Shown piece after piece: positions 44,027 to 52,406 of a stretch of DNA of 64,000 nucleotides (the stretch's first letter is position 1; every line of letters starts with the position of its first letter). The notes beneath the pieces were generated by a model. It was not told the DNA's origin. It was given only the letters and a program-made list of their open reading frames with translations, and made no database searches. This stretch comes from Prado023 sp963753075 (lineage in GTDB: Bacteria; Actinomycetota; Actinomycetes; S36-B12; CAIYMF01). The position numbers and the translations under genes were made by a program. Location of the stretch: contig CAVWAR010000002.1 of NCBI GenBank assembly GCA_963753075.1, positions 1,054,001 to 1,118,000 of the forward strand, given 5' to 3'.

Positions 44027-45433
44027 TCACGCGCCCGCGGGAGCGGGCTCCGCCTTGCGCAGCGTCTCGGGCATGACCGCGATGAACGCCAGCGTGATCA
44101 GCCCGACCACGACCCCGGCGGCGAACGCCCACTCGAAGCCCGCGGCGTCGGCCAGCGCACCGGCGATGAGCGGTCCGAGGATCCCGCCGAGGTCCCCCAC
44201 CATCTGGTACGCCGAGACGACCCTGCCGCCGGACAGCCCGCGGGTGACATCGCCGACGACCGCAGCCGAGGCCGGGGCGAGGAACGCCGATGCGAGCCCG
44301 GACGCCGCCATCGCCAGCAGGAACCCGACGGCCCCGGTGTCCAGGGCCAGCAGGAGCATGGAGACCGTCATCGTGCCGGCGCCCATGAGCATCGAGCCAC
44401 GGCGGCCGGCCCGGTCGGTCCACCGACCGGCCGGGATCAGGGAGACGGCCTGGACCGCCGCAGCGCTCAGGAAGCCGAGCCCGACCAGGCCCACGCCCTG
44501 CTCGAGGCCCTCGGTGACGAACAGCGGGACCAGCGAGATCCGCAGGCCGAAGACGATGAACCCGCTGGACAGGTTGGCCATGAGCGCCGCTCGGTACGCG
44601 GCGCTGCGCAGCGCGCGACCCAGTGCCGCCGGGCGGGGCTGGGGCTGTGGCTCGGCCTGGGGCTGCGGCCGGGCCGGTGAGGCCGCCGGGGAGGGCTCCG
44701 TGGCACTGCCGGCCTCCTGGGATGATCCCGCCGACTGCCCTACCGTGCTGTCCGGCTCGGCCGCCGGACGTGCCGCAGCCGCGGCGTCACCCGCCGCCTC
44801 CTGCAGGTCCCGCGACAGGAACCGGACGGCGAGCAGCCCGGCGACCACCAGGGTGACCCCGTAGACGACGAACGGGGCCCGGATCGAGATCCCGACCACT
44901 GCCCCGCCGATGGCGGGCCCGGCGACGCCGCCGAACAGGAAGCCGGCCTGGAACGCCCCCGACGCCCGTCCGCGCTGATCCGGGCCGGCGGTGCGCAGCA
45001 GCAGTGCCATCGCCGAGACGGTGAACATCGACGACCCGATCCCGCCGACGCCGCGCAGCACCAACAGCTGACCGAAGCTCTGTGCCAGGGCCGTGAGCAG
45101 GGAGGACCCGGCGACGACCCAGATCCCGATCGACATGATCCGGCGCTCGCCCCAGCGGTCGACCATCAGCCCGGCGGGTGCCGCGGACAGCAGCCGCATG
45201 AGGGCGAAGCCGGAGATGACCGTCGACGCGAGGAAGGCCGAGACCCCGAACGTGCGGGCGTACACCGGCAGCGCTGGGGCGGCAATGCCGTAGCCGAGGG
45301 CCACGGCGAACGCCACGAACGACAGGACCGCGACATCGCGGGGCAGCCCAGCCAGGTAGGGGGTCTGCCGGGCCCACGCGAACACCCGGTGACCCAACAC
45401 GAGGACCCATCCTGCCAGTGGATCGGCCACCAT
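44027..45433 (-). CDS. MFS transporter
   Basis: 468-residue major-facilitator protein with two six-helix halves. The loop-2/3 motif is GLMVDRWGERR, and RWTDRAGRRGSM repeats it in the second half. The central cytoplasmic loop is long and Pro/Gln/Ala-rich (ARPQPQAEPQPQPRP). An efflux role is likely from the DHA1-like layout, substrate unknown. ATG 45433 lies only 6 bp from the start of the divergent dehydratase; a GTG at 45400 after a CAGGAT hexamer is an alternative start. Confidence 0.88.
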   Translation of the reverse strand: MVADPLAGWVLVLGHRVFAWARQTPYLAGLPRDVAVLSFVAFAVALGYGIAAPALPVYARTFGVSAFLASTVISGFALMRLLSAAPAGLMVDRWGERRIMSIGIWVVAGSSLLTALAQSFGQLLVLRGVGGIGSSMFTVSAMALLLRTAGPDQRGRASGAFQAGFLFGGVAGPAIGGAVVGISIRAPFVVYGVTLVVAGLLAVRFLSRDLQEAAGDAAAAARPAAEPDSTVGQSAGSSQEAGSATEPSPAASPARPQPQAEPQPQPRPAALGRALRSAAYRAALMANLSSGFIVFGLRISLVPLFVTEGLEQGVGLVGLGFLSAAAVQAVSLIPAGRWTDRAGRRGSMLMGAGTMTVSMLLLALDTGAVGFLLAMAASGLASAFLAPASAAVVGDVTRGLSGGRVVSAYQMVGDLGGILGPLIAGALADAAGFEWAFAAGVVVGLITLAFIAVMPETLRKAEPAPAGA

Positions 45434-45442
45434 GGATCCATG
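45431..45442. promoter_or_regulatory. 12-bp palindrome CATGGATCCATG holding both divergent start codons
   Basis: The two ends of the palindrome are the ATG of the minus-strand MFS gene and the ATG of the plus-strand dehydratase gene. Confidence 0.7.
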
Positions 45443-46648
45443 CCCGTCACCGTGGAGGCCATCCGAGCGGCGCGGGAGATGCTGCGCGGAGTGGCACGCG
45501 TCACGCCCGTGATGCCGGCGCGGTACCTCGCGGAGCAGGTCGGGGGTCCGGTGTGGCTCAAGTGCGAGAACCTGCAGGTCGCCGGATCGTTCAAGGTGCG
45601 CGGGGCGCACGTGCGCCTGTCAGGGCTCAGCGCGCAGCAGCGAGCCGTGGGCGTGGTCGCCGCCAGTGCGGGCAATCATGCGCAGGGTGTCGCCAAGGCT
45701 GCGCGCGGCCTGGGCATCCGTACCACCGTGTTCATGCCGGCCGGTGCGCCGCTGCCCAAGCTGGCCGCCACGCGGGCCTACGGCGCGGAGGTGATCACCA
45801 CCGGCAGCACGATCGACGACGCGCTCGAGGCGGCCACCGAGTTCTCCGAGCGCACCGGGGCGGTGCTGATCCACCCGTTCGACCACGAGGACATCGTCGT
45901 CGGCCAGGGGACGATCGGGTTGGAGATCCTCGAGCAGGTCCCGGACGTGCGCACGGTGCTCGTGTGCACCGGAGGCGGCGGGCTGGTGGCCGGGATCGCC
46001 ACGGTCATGGCCGAGCTGGCGCCCGCGGTCCGGGTGATCGGCGTGCAGGCGGCCAACGCGGCGGCCATCCCGGCGTCACTGGCTGCTGGTCACCCCGTCG
46101 CCCTCGAGCGCATGACCACGATGGCCGACGGTATCGCCGTCGGCCGCCCCGGTGTCGTGCCGCTGGCGATCATCGCCGATCGGGGGGTGGAGGTCCGCAC
46201 GGTCTCCGAGGAGGCACTGTCCCGGGGGCTGCTGCTGGTCCTGGAGCGCTCGAAGCTCCTCGTGGAACCCGCAGGAGCGGCCGGCGTCGCTGCCCTGCTC
46301 GAGGACAGCTCGGGCATCGAGGCGCCCGTGGTCGTCGTGCTGTCCGGGGGCAACATCGATCCGCTGCTGCTGGCCCGGGTGCTCGAGCACGGTCTCATCG
46401 CGGCTGGGCGCTACCTGGCGCTGCGCGTGCGGATCCCGGATCGGCCCGGCGGCCTGGCCGAGCTCGTGGCGAGGGTCGCTGAGCTTGCGGCGAATGTCAT
46501 CTCGGTGGAGCACCTGCGCACGACTCAGGGCCTGTCCGTCGGTGAGGTCGACGTGTCACTGCACCTGGAGACCCGAGGTCCAGAGCACTGCGAGCAGGTG
46601 GCCGCAGGGCTGCAGGCCAGCGGCTTCCGGGTCCGACCCGAGCAGTGA
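45440..46648 (+). CDS. Threonine ammonia-lyase (threonine dehydratase) with C-terminal ACT domain
   Basis: PLP enzyme of fold type II, 402 residues, deaminating threonine to 2-oxobutyrate. PLP Lys in CENLQVAGSFKVRGA near 53-67, ASAGNHAQGVA near 84, the phosphate-binding CTGGGGLVAGIA, and SGGNIDPLL near 305. The last about 75 residues form one ACT domain (RVRIPDRPGGLAELVARV). One short ACT domain fits the catabolic TdcB/IlvA1-like class rather than the long biosynthetic IlvA with two ACT-like repeats. Confidence 0.93.
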   Translation: MPVTVEAIRAAREMLRGVARVTPVMPARYLAEQVGGPVWLKCENLQVAGSFKVRGAHVRLSGLSAQQRAVGVVAASAGNHAQGVAKAARGLGIRTTVFMPAGAPLPKLAATRAYGAEVITTGSTIDDALEAATEFSERTGAVLIHPFDHEDIVVGQGTIGLEILEQVPDVRTVLVCTGGGGLVAGIATVMAELAPAVRVIGVQAANAAAIPASLAAGHPVALERMTTMADGIAVGRPGVVPLAIIADRGVEVRTVSEEALSRGLLLVLERSKLLVEPAGAAGVAALLEDSSGIEAPVVVVLSGGNIDPLLLARVLEHGLIAAGRYLALRVRIPDRPGGLAELVARVAELAANVISVEHLRTTQGLSVGEVDVSLHLETRGPEHCEQVAAGLQASGFRVRPEQ

Positions 46649-46668
46649 AGCGGTCCGGCGCCCAGACG

Positions 46669-47163
46669 TCAGCCGACGTGCGGCGCGACGTTCGTGATGC
46701 GCGCGGAGACGTCCTTGCCCGCGGGGGTTGTGTAGGTGACCTCGTCACCGACCCGCGCTCCGTCCACCGCCGCACCCATCGGTGAGGACGGCGAGATGAC
46801 GTCGACCTCGGTGTGTGCGGCCTCCTCGCGTGACCCGAGCAGGAAGGTCATGGTGCGCCCGCTGTTCAGCAGCTCGACACTGATGACCGTGCCGTGGGCA
46901 GCCTGGCCGTCCGCGGAGGGAGGGGAACCGACCTGCGCGTGGTCGAGCATGTGGCGCAGCTGGCGGATCCGGGCCTCGTTCTTGCCCTGCTCGTCCTTCG
47001 CCGCGTGGTAGCCGCCGTTCTCCTTGAGGTCGCCCTCCTCGCGGGCGGCCGCGATCCGCGCGGTGATCTCCGTGCGCGCCGTCGTCTGGCGCTCCTCGAG
47101 CTCGGCGGTCAGTCGGTCATGGGCGTCCTGCGTCAGCCAGGTGGTCTGCGGGCTCTCGGCCAC
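46669..47163 (-). CDS. greA: Transcription elongation factor GreA
   Basis: Rescues backtracked RNA polymerase by stimulating transcript cleavage; 164 residues. N-terminal coiled coil with the acidic tip AAREEGDLKENGGYHAAKDEQ, and the C-terminal FKBP-like domain (TVEVDVISPSSPMGAA, GDEVTYTTPAG). GTG 47163 with AGGAGAG upstream defines the start; longer frames begin in unrelated sequence. Convergent with the dehydratase gene. Confidence 0.96.
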   Translation of the reverse strand: MAESPQTTWLTQDAHDRLTAELEERQTTARTEITARIAAAREEGDLKENGGYHAAKDEQGKNEARIRQLRHMLDHAQVGSPPSADGQAAHGTVISVELLNSGRTMTFLLGSREEAAHTEVDVISPSSPMGAAVDGARVGDEVTYTTPAGKDVSARITNVAPHVG

Positions 47164-47327
47164 GGGGCTCTCCTGCGTGCTGGGTCGGTGGGTGGTGATC
47201 GGGCGGTGATTGGTCGATGAGGGTAACACCGCGAACCGAGGGGGCGCCTGAGCGTGAACCCGTCAGCCTCCTCAGGAGCTCCTGCGCCAGCCTCCCGGCA
47301 ACGCCGGGACCGGCCGTGCGCCGACGG

Positions 47328-47819
47328 TCAGGACTCCGGGCTCCACGGCTGCTCCGGGGCGATCACGCCCGGCCTGAACTGCGCCCCCGGGATCCCGGGC
47401 GGGGCCTCGTCCAGGCCGCACCCCACCAGCTCGCCGACCAGCGCCCGGTAGGCGGTGCGCATCTGGAAGGTGTGGTAGGTCCGGCCCTCGGCGGCAGGCA
47501 GCTCGACGACGGCGTACCCGACGTCGAAGCCGTCCATCGCCCGCGCGCGCAGCACGCACGTCGCCGACGACACGTCGCGCCGCTCGACCTCGAACCCGAT
47601 GTCCATCCGTTCATCGGACACCGTCTTGTAGGACAGCACTCCTGCGTCGATGGCGGCATTCGACAAACGCAGCCCCAGGAACCCCACGAACGCGAGGAAG
47701 GCCACCCCGAGCCCGATGAGGACCGCAGGCACCCACGCCGGGCGGTCCGTGATGCCGTAGCGCTCCTGGATGCGCGGGGGCCACTGGTTGGGGTGACCGG
47801 CCGTTCGTGCGGGGGACAT
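47328..47819 (-). CDS. DUF4307 membrane protein
   Basis: 163-residue bitopic protein with one hydrophobic helix (PAVLIGLGVAFLAFVGFLGLRL, about 31-52) and an extracytoplasmic beta-rich domain (SDERMDIGFEVERRDVSSATCVLRARAMDG). DUF4307 is conserved in actinobacteria downstream of greA; function unknown. The ATG at 47819 is 9 nt from a TAGTGT hexamer on the minus strand. In mycobacteria mca lies beside it; here the next gene is a small membrane protein. Confidence 0.88.
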   Translation of the reverse strand: MSPARTAGHPNQWPPRIQERYGITDRPAWVPAVLIGLGVAFLAFVGFLGLRLSNAAIDAGVLSYKTVSDERMDIGFEVERRDVSSATCVLRARAMDGFDVGYAVVELPAAEGRTYHTFQMRTAYRALVGELVGCGLDEAPPGIPGAQFRPGVIAPEQPWSPES

Positions 47820-47869
47820 GATGCTGCGACACTAGTACCCGCATCACGTGCGCAGGCTGGGAGGTTGGC

Positions 47870-48121
47870 ATGAACGGAGTGCTGGCGGCGATTGTCGCTG
47901 CTGAGGAGATCGATCCCGCGACCGTGCGGCCGAGTCCCCTGAGCTCGGTGGTCTTCGTGTTCCTGCTGGTGGCAACCGGTCTGCTGATCTGGTCGTTCGT
48001 GCGGCACCTGCGCCGCGCCCAGCAGAACCTCGGCCCGGCGCGGGTGTATCCCCAGGGCGCTCCCTCGGGCCCCGCATCGCCCACGGCAGGCCCCGGACCG
48101 GTCGAGGGCGACTCTCGCTGA
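47870..48121 (+). CDS. Small single-pass membrane protein, 83 aa
   Basis: One membrane helix (SVVFVFLLVATGLLIWSFV, about 26-44), then a basic patch RHLRRAQ and a Pro/Gly-rich cytosolic tail. GGGAGG is upstream of ATG 47870. Its TGA shares a base with the ATG of the SURF1-like gene. Similar small proteins occupy this site in other actinobacteria (Rv1083 position, from memory). Function unknown. Confidence 0.8.
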   Translation: MNGVLAAIVAAEEIDPATVRPSPLSSVVFVFLLVATGLLIWSFVRHLRRAQQNLGPARVYPQGAPSGPASPTAGPGPVEGDSR

Positions 48122-48894
48122 TGTCCTCGGGTGGTTCCTGGACCGATCCGCGACGGCTGGGCTTCCACGCCCTGACGGTGCTTGCGGTCCTGGTCTGCGT
48201 GGTGGCCGCGCGGTGGCAGTGGGACCGGGCCAGCCGGACAGAGGCCGATGCGGTCCCCGAGGGACCGGTGGTGGAGCTGTCCTCACTCGACCCAGCCAGC
48301 ACCTTCAGTGGGATGAGCGTGCGGATCACCGGAACGTTCGACCCGGCCAACGAGGTGCTCGTCGACCCACGCCCGCGCGAGGGGCAGGACGGCTCCTGGG
48401 TGCTGACGCCCATGCTGCCCACGCCGACGGCGGGCGAGGACCCAGCTGCGCCCGACCAGCCGGCGGATGCGGTCGGAACCTCGGTCGCGGTGGTGCGCGG
48501 GTGGGTGCCGCGGGGACAGCGACCGGAGCCGCCGCCGGCCGGGATCGTCGAGGTCGTCGGGGTTCTGGTCGCCGACGCGCGCCGACCGGGCGCCGTGGTC
48601 AGCGGGAGTGATCCGCCCACGGTGGTCGCCGTGGACACCGGCGCCCTGGCCGCGCACGCGGGGTACCCCGTTCGCTCGGGTTGGTTCGCCCTGACGGGGA
48701 TGCAACCGGCGGGCGAGGGTCAGCCGCTGCCCCTGCTGGTGGCAGAATTGCCGGGTGCCGACGTGGGCCTGAACTGGCGCAACGCGGCCTATGCGATCCA
48801 GTGGGTCGTGTTCGCCGGGTTCGCGGTCTTCTTCTGGACCCGCTTCCGGCGCGAGCACCTGACGCCGTCCCTCGAGCAGGAGATCCCCCGATGA
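48121..48894 (+). CDS. SURF1-like cytochrome oxidase biogenesis protein
   Basis: 257 residues with the SURF1 layout: an N-terminal helix (FHALTVLAVLVCVVAARWQWDRA), a large periplasmic domain with VRITGTFDPANEVLVDPR and VAVVRGWVPRGQ, and a C-terminal helix preceded by the family motif NWRNAAYAIQWVVFAGFAVFF. SURF1 assists heme a insertion into cytochrome c oxidase. It is coupled on both sides (TGATG before, ATGA after). Confidence 0.92.
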   Translation: MSSGGSWTDPRRLGFHALTVLAVLVCVVAARWQWDRASRTEADAVPEGPVVELSSLDPASTFSGMSVRITGTFDPANEVLVDPRPREGQDGSWVLTPMLPTPTAGEDPAAPDQPADAVGTSVAVVRGWVPRGQRPEPPPAGIVEVVGVLVADARRPGAVVSGSDPPTVVAVDTGALAAHAGYPVRSGWFALTGMQPAGEGQPLPLLVAELPGADVGLNWRNAAYAIQWVVFAGFAVFFWTRFRREHLTPSLEQEIPR

Positions 48895-49244
48895 CCACGC
48901 ACACAGCCCCCGCACCTGCGCGGATCCTGCAGTCCGGGGCCTACAAGCGCTTCCAGGTGATGGCGTGGATCACCGGGCTCCTGCTCGCGTTCATGACCGT
49001 GGTCGGGCTGCCGTGGAAGTACCTGCTCGGCAATGACGACTCGCTCTGGTACGCGATCGGGTGGCAACTGCACGGGTTTCTCTACATGCTCTATCTCGTG
49101 ACCGTGCTCGACGTGGCGATCCGGGCTCGCTGGAGCCCGGGCCGGACCGTGCTCGTGGCCCTGGCCGGGACGATCCCGTTCATGTCCTTCGTCTTCGAGC
49201 GTCGGATCACCCACCAGCTGCGGGACCAGGCCGCGGCGTCGTGA
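48891..49244 (+). CDS. DUF3817 membrane protein
   Basis: 117 residues with three hydrophobic helices (MAWITGLLLAFMTVVG, WQLHGFLYMLYLVTVLDVAI, VLVALAGTIPFMSFVFE) and the conserved PWKY and ERR motifs. An actinobacterial family of unknown role often beside SURF1. ATG 48891 overlaps the previous stop and the stop overlaps the next GTG. Confidence 0.9.
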   Translation: MTTHTAPAPARILQSGAYKRFQVMAWITGLLLAFMTVVGLPWKYLLGNDDSLWYAIGWQLHGFLYMLYLVTVLDVAIRARWSPGRTVLVALAGTIPFMSFVFERRITHQLRDQAAAS

Positions 49245-49954
49245 GCGTCCCCGAGGTCCCACCCGGCGACGACGTCGAGCCGCTCGGCGCTGCCGGGAGG
49301 GTCCTGGTCTCCGACGCCGACCGTGCCCGGATGGCCGACGTGATCGGCGATGCCTACGCCGAGGGCCGCCTGACCCCCGAGGAGTATGAGGACCGGCTGA
49401 CCACGACGATGGCCGCGCGAACGGCTGCCGACCTCGTCCCGGTGGTCGACGGGCTCCCGCCGGCCACGGTGGCCGCAGCGCTGGCGCCCCTGGTCGGTGT
49501 GGATGTCACGCCGGCGCAGGCCACGGCGGGGACCACCGCCGGGTGGCATGCGCCGGCCGGGGCGGAGTCGTCGTCCTCGTCGGTGGTCGCTGTCTTCGGC
49601 GGGGCGACGCGCAAGGGTGAGTGGATCGTGCCGGCGCAGCTCACGGCCTTCGCGATGTTCGGGGGGGTGGAGCTGGACCTGACCCGCGTCACGTTCGCCC
49701 AGCCAGAGTCCGAGATCGTCGCCGTGGCGGTCATGGGTGGGGTGGAGATCACCGTGCCGGAGGGCCTGACGGTGCACGTCGACGGTGTGGGCATCTTCGG
49801 TGGGTTCGACCAGAAGGCTGAGGGTCCGGGGCAGCCCGGTGCCCCCGTGCTGCGGATCAAGGGCGCGGCCTTCTTCGGCGGCGTCGAGGTCAAGCGCAAG
49901 TCACGCAGGAAGCGCCTCGGCGGCAAGGACCGTCCGCAGCTGCCCGAGGCCTGA
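49241..49954 (+). CDS. DUF1707 protein with LiaF-like C-terminal domain
   Basis: 237 residues. The N-terminal DUF1707 motif is LVSDADRARMADVIGDAYAEGRLTPEEYEDRL (about 23-55 region) and the C-terminal half has the glycine-rich beta repeats FGGATRKGEW, FGGVELDL and MGGVEITVP of cell-wall-stress LiaF/DUF2154 proteins. No membrane helix is evident. GTG 49241 overlaps the DUF3817 stop. It converges on the MFS gene. Confidence 0.88.
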   Translation: MSVPEVPPGDDVEPLGAAGRVLVSDADRARMADVIGDAYAEGRLTPEEYEDRLTTTMAARTAADLVPVVDGLPPATVAAALAPLVGVDVTPAQATAGTTAGWHAPAGAESSSSSVVAVFGGATRKGEWIVPAQLTAFAMFGGVELDLTRVTFAQPESEIVAVAVMGGVEITVPEGLTVHVDGVGIFGGFDQKAEGPGQPGAPVLRIKGAAFFGGVEVKRKSRRKRLGGKDRPQLPEA

Positions 49955-50027
49955 GCCGCTGGGGCCCGACAAGGTGGCTCCCCAACGCGCACAGCCGCCC
50001 CGCCGCGTCTGTGGTGCTGCGCGCTCG

Positions 50028-51344
50028 TCAGTCGGCGATGACGCTGCCCTGGGTCTCCTCGGCGTCGGGCAGGCCGTCCTGGGCCGGGGTGAGGTAGGCC
50101 CGAAGCCGTAGCGCGATCGCTGCGGCAACGATGCAGCCAGCGGCCAGGGTCAGCGTCCACAGCCCTCCGAGGCTCGCGGACAGGAACACGCCGGTCAACA
50201 GCGGACCAAGGGCGCCGGAGACTCCCCAGAGGACTGACTGGAAGGCGTTGTAGCGCCCACGCAGGTGCTCCGGGGCGAGGTCGTTGAGCAGGGCCGGGGC
50301 GGTCGGGGACCACATGGTCTCGCCGAGCGCGAAGACCCCCATCGCGATGATGAGCAGGCCGACGGCGATCCAGCCCTCGATTGCCAGCGCCGACCCGAAC
50401 AGCAGCCAGCTCATGGCCCACATCAGCCCGACGCCGGCCAGGACCCGAGCCCTCGAGCGGCCCTTCACGATCGACAGGACGAACAGCTGGCTGATCACGA
50501 TCACGGCTGTGTTGGCGGCGAACACGATGCCGATGTAGCGCTCGGGCAGCCCCACTGAGTCGGTGATGAAGACTGCGGCGCCGGCGTCGATGCTGCCGTA
50601 GCCGAAGGTCAGCATCAGCAGCCCCGCGGCGGCAAAGCGCAGCAGGGTGCGATCCCGAAGGACCTCCCGCCAGCTGCCCTCCTCCCGTCGGCCGGACGCC
50701 GATGCCTCCCCGGTGTCCCCGGCGGCGTCGAGCTGCTCGACCGGCAGGCCACCCACCGGGCCCATGGACAGCACGGCGACGAACAGTGCGATGTAGGCCA
50801 GGGAGGTCATGGTGTACAGCCAGGTGAAGGTGCTCGGGTCGTCGAGATCGACGATGGTCGAGCTGATCAGCCCGCCGAGCCCAAGACCCAGGTTGAGCAG
50901 CATGAACCCGAAGCCGAACGCCGTGGCGCGGTCGGTCGGGGCGACCAAGCGTGCGGTCAGCGCAGACGACGGGCCCCAGATCCCCGCCCCGCCGACGGCC
51001 ACGACCGTCATCGCTGCGAACGCCTGCCCAGCCGTGGTGACATGCCCATAGGAGTAGATGCCGACCGCCTCGATGAGCACCGCGAACATCAGCACGGGGC
51101 GGGGCCCGAACCGATCCACGAGGGTGCCGGAGATCGGGGAGATCAGCAGCGCGAGCACGGCCTGCCAGGCCAGCAGCGCGGTGGCCAGTCCCAGCGGGAT
51201 CTCGCGGACCGTCGACAGGTACACGATCAGCAGGGCGAGGGTCAGGCCGTTGCCCAGGGCGTTGAGGAACTGCCCGATGAACAGCTTGCGAACCGGTCCG
51301 TGTGCGATCCGCCGGACATCGGCGACAGCGGCGGACACGGGCAT
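50028..51344 (-). CDS. MFS transporter
   Basis: 438 residues, twelve predicted helices. Loop-2/3 motif SGTLVDRFGPRP, and helix 4-5 region ALTARLVAPTDRATAFG. A charged central loop (SASGRREEGSWREVLRDR) separates the halves. Drug/metabolite efflux type, substrate not readable. ATG 51344 is 6 nt after CAGGAT on the minus strand. It is divergent from xth across a gap with a 20-bp inverted repeat. Confidence 0.88.
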   Translation of the reverse strand: MPVSAAVADVRRIAHGPVRKLFIGQFLNALGNGLTLALLIVYLSTVREIPLGLATALLAWQAVLALLISPISGTLVDRFGPRPVLMFAVLIEAVGIYSYGHVTTAGQAFAAMTVVAVGGAGIWGPSSALTARLVAPTDRATAFGFGFMLLNLGLGLGGLISSTIVDLDDPSTFTWLYTMTSLAYIALFVAVLSMGPVGGLPVEQLDAAGDTGEASASGRREEGSWREVLRDRTLLRFAAAGLLMLTFGYGSIDAGAAVFITDSVGLPERYIGIVFAANTAVIVISQLFVLSIVKGRSRARVLAGVGLMWAMSWLLFGSALAIEGWIAVGLLIIAMGVFALGETMWSPTAPALLNDLAPEHLRGRYNAFQSVLWGVSGALGPLLTGVFLSASLGGLWTLTLAAGCIVAAAIALRLRAYLTPAQDGLPDAEETQGSVIAD

Positions 51345-51350
51345 GGGTGG

Positions 51351-51356
51351 ATCCTG
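51351..51356 (-). promoter_or_regulatory. -10-like CAGGAT, leaderless spacing to the MFS gene
   Basis: On the minus strand CAGGAT ends 6 nt before ATG 51344, as at cysQ. Confidence 0.4.
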
Positions 51357-51430
51357 CCATCGGCCGGTCTCGCGGCGGGAACTGGCCCGCCGGCTTGTAG
51401 GAGTTGCCGCGTCCGCTATGGGTGAACGCA

Positions 51431-51450
51431 CAGTGATCGGCAAATCACTG
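51431..51450. promoter_or_regulatory. Inverted-repeat candidate operator CAGTGAT-N6-ATCACTG
   Basis: Perfect 7-bp arms, markedly less GC-rich than the surroundings, in the divergent MFS/xth gap. The arrangement suits a homodimeric repressor. Confidence 0.5.
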
Positions 51451-51515
51451 AGAGCGCGTGGCCCCGGGCGGTTGTGCTGGCAGGTACCGGGTGCGGGGTG
51501 CGGCGTGCAAGATGC

Positions 51516-51521
51516 CAGAAT
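51516..51521 (+). promoter_or_regulatory. -10-like CAGAAT, leaderless spacing to xth
   Basis: CAGAAT ends 6 nt before GTG 51528. Confidence 0.45.
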
Positions 51522-51527
51522 CGCGAC

Positions 51528-52328
51528 GTGCGGATCGCCACCTGGAACGTCAACTCCCTGCCCGCCCGGCTCACGCGGCTGCTGGCCCTGCTGGAGGCAG
51601 CGCAGCCCGACGTCCTCGTGCTCCAGGAGACCAAGATCGCCCAGGACGCGTTCCCGACCGCCGAGATCGAGGCCGCCGGATACGCGTCGGTGCACCGGGG
51701 CCAGGGCCGGTGGAACGGCGTCGCGCTGCTGTCGCGGGTCGGGGTCGACGAGGTCGAGACCGACATCCCCGGGGTGCCCGGGTTCCCGCAGCCCACCGAT
51801 CCGCCGGAGGCCCGCTACATCGCCGCGACGTGCGCGGGCGTCCGGGTGGCGGGGGTGTATGTGCCGAACGGCCGCACGCCGGAGGATCCGCACTACCAGT
51901 ACAAGCTGGCGTGGCTGGAGGCGCTGGGGCGCCACCTGGCGCCGGCGGCGGCCGCTGGAGCCCCGTTCGCGGTCCTCGGCGACTTCAACGTGGCTCCGGC
52001 CGACGACGACGTGTGGGACATCGCCGCGTTCTCCCAGAGCACCCACGTGACGCCGCAGGAGCGCCAGGCGCTGGCCGACCTGCGCGCCCTTGGCCTGGCC
52101 GACATCGTCCCGACGATCAGCAAGGGCCCACATCCCTACACGTTCTGGGACTACCGGGGCGGAGCCTTCCACAAGGCGATGGGCATGCGCATCGACCTCA
52201 TCTACGCCAACGCCAGCTTCGCGGACGCGGTCACGAGTGCCCACGTCGACCGGGACGCGCGCAAGCCGGGGGTGAAGGGAACACCGGCCCCCAGCGACCA
52301 TGCGCCAGTGATCGTCGACCTGCGCTGA
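51528..52328 (+). CDS. xth: Exodeoxyribonuclease III (AP endonuclease)
   Basis: Endonuclease/exonuclease/phosphatase-fold repair enzyme, 266 residues. RIATWNVNSLPARL at the start, LQETKIAQDAF with the metal Glu, VYVPNGRTPEDPHYQYKLAW, GDFNVAPADDDVWD, the YTFWDYRGGAF stretch and C-terminal SDHAPVIVDL with the catalytic Asp-His. GTG 51528 is chosen because the family N-terminus begins there and CAGAAT is at leaderless spacing; longer frames start in unrelated sequence. Confidence 0.96.
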   Translation: MRIATWNVNSLPARLTRLLALLEAAQPDVLVLQETKIAQDAFPTAEIEAAGYASVHRGQGRWNGVALLSRVGVDEVETDIPGVPGFPQPTDPPEARYIAATCAGVRVAGVYVPNGRTPEDPHYQYKLAWLEALGRHLAPAAAAGAPFAVLGDFNVAPADDDVWDIAAFSQSTHVTPQERQALADLRALGLADIVPTISKGPHPYTFWDYRGGAFHKAMGMRIDLIYANASFADAVTSAHVDRDARKPGVKGTPAPSDHAPVIVDLR

Positions 52329-52367
52329 TCCAGCGGGGCGCAGGGCTGCTCACATCGGCTGGGCCGC

Positions 52368-52390
52368 GGCCTTGCCCATTGGGCGGGGCC
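52368..52390 (+). terminator. Candidate hairpin after xth
   Basis: 52368-52377 pairs with 52381-52390 (10 bp, two T-G pairs) around ATT. Confidence 0.45.
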
Positions 52391-52406
52391 CTGCTCTACT
52401 TCGCTC

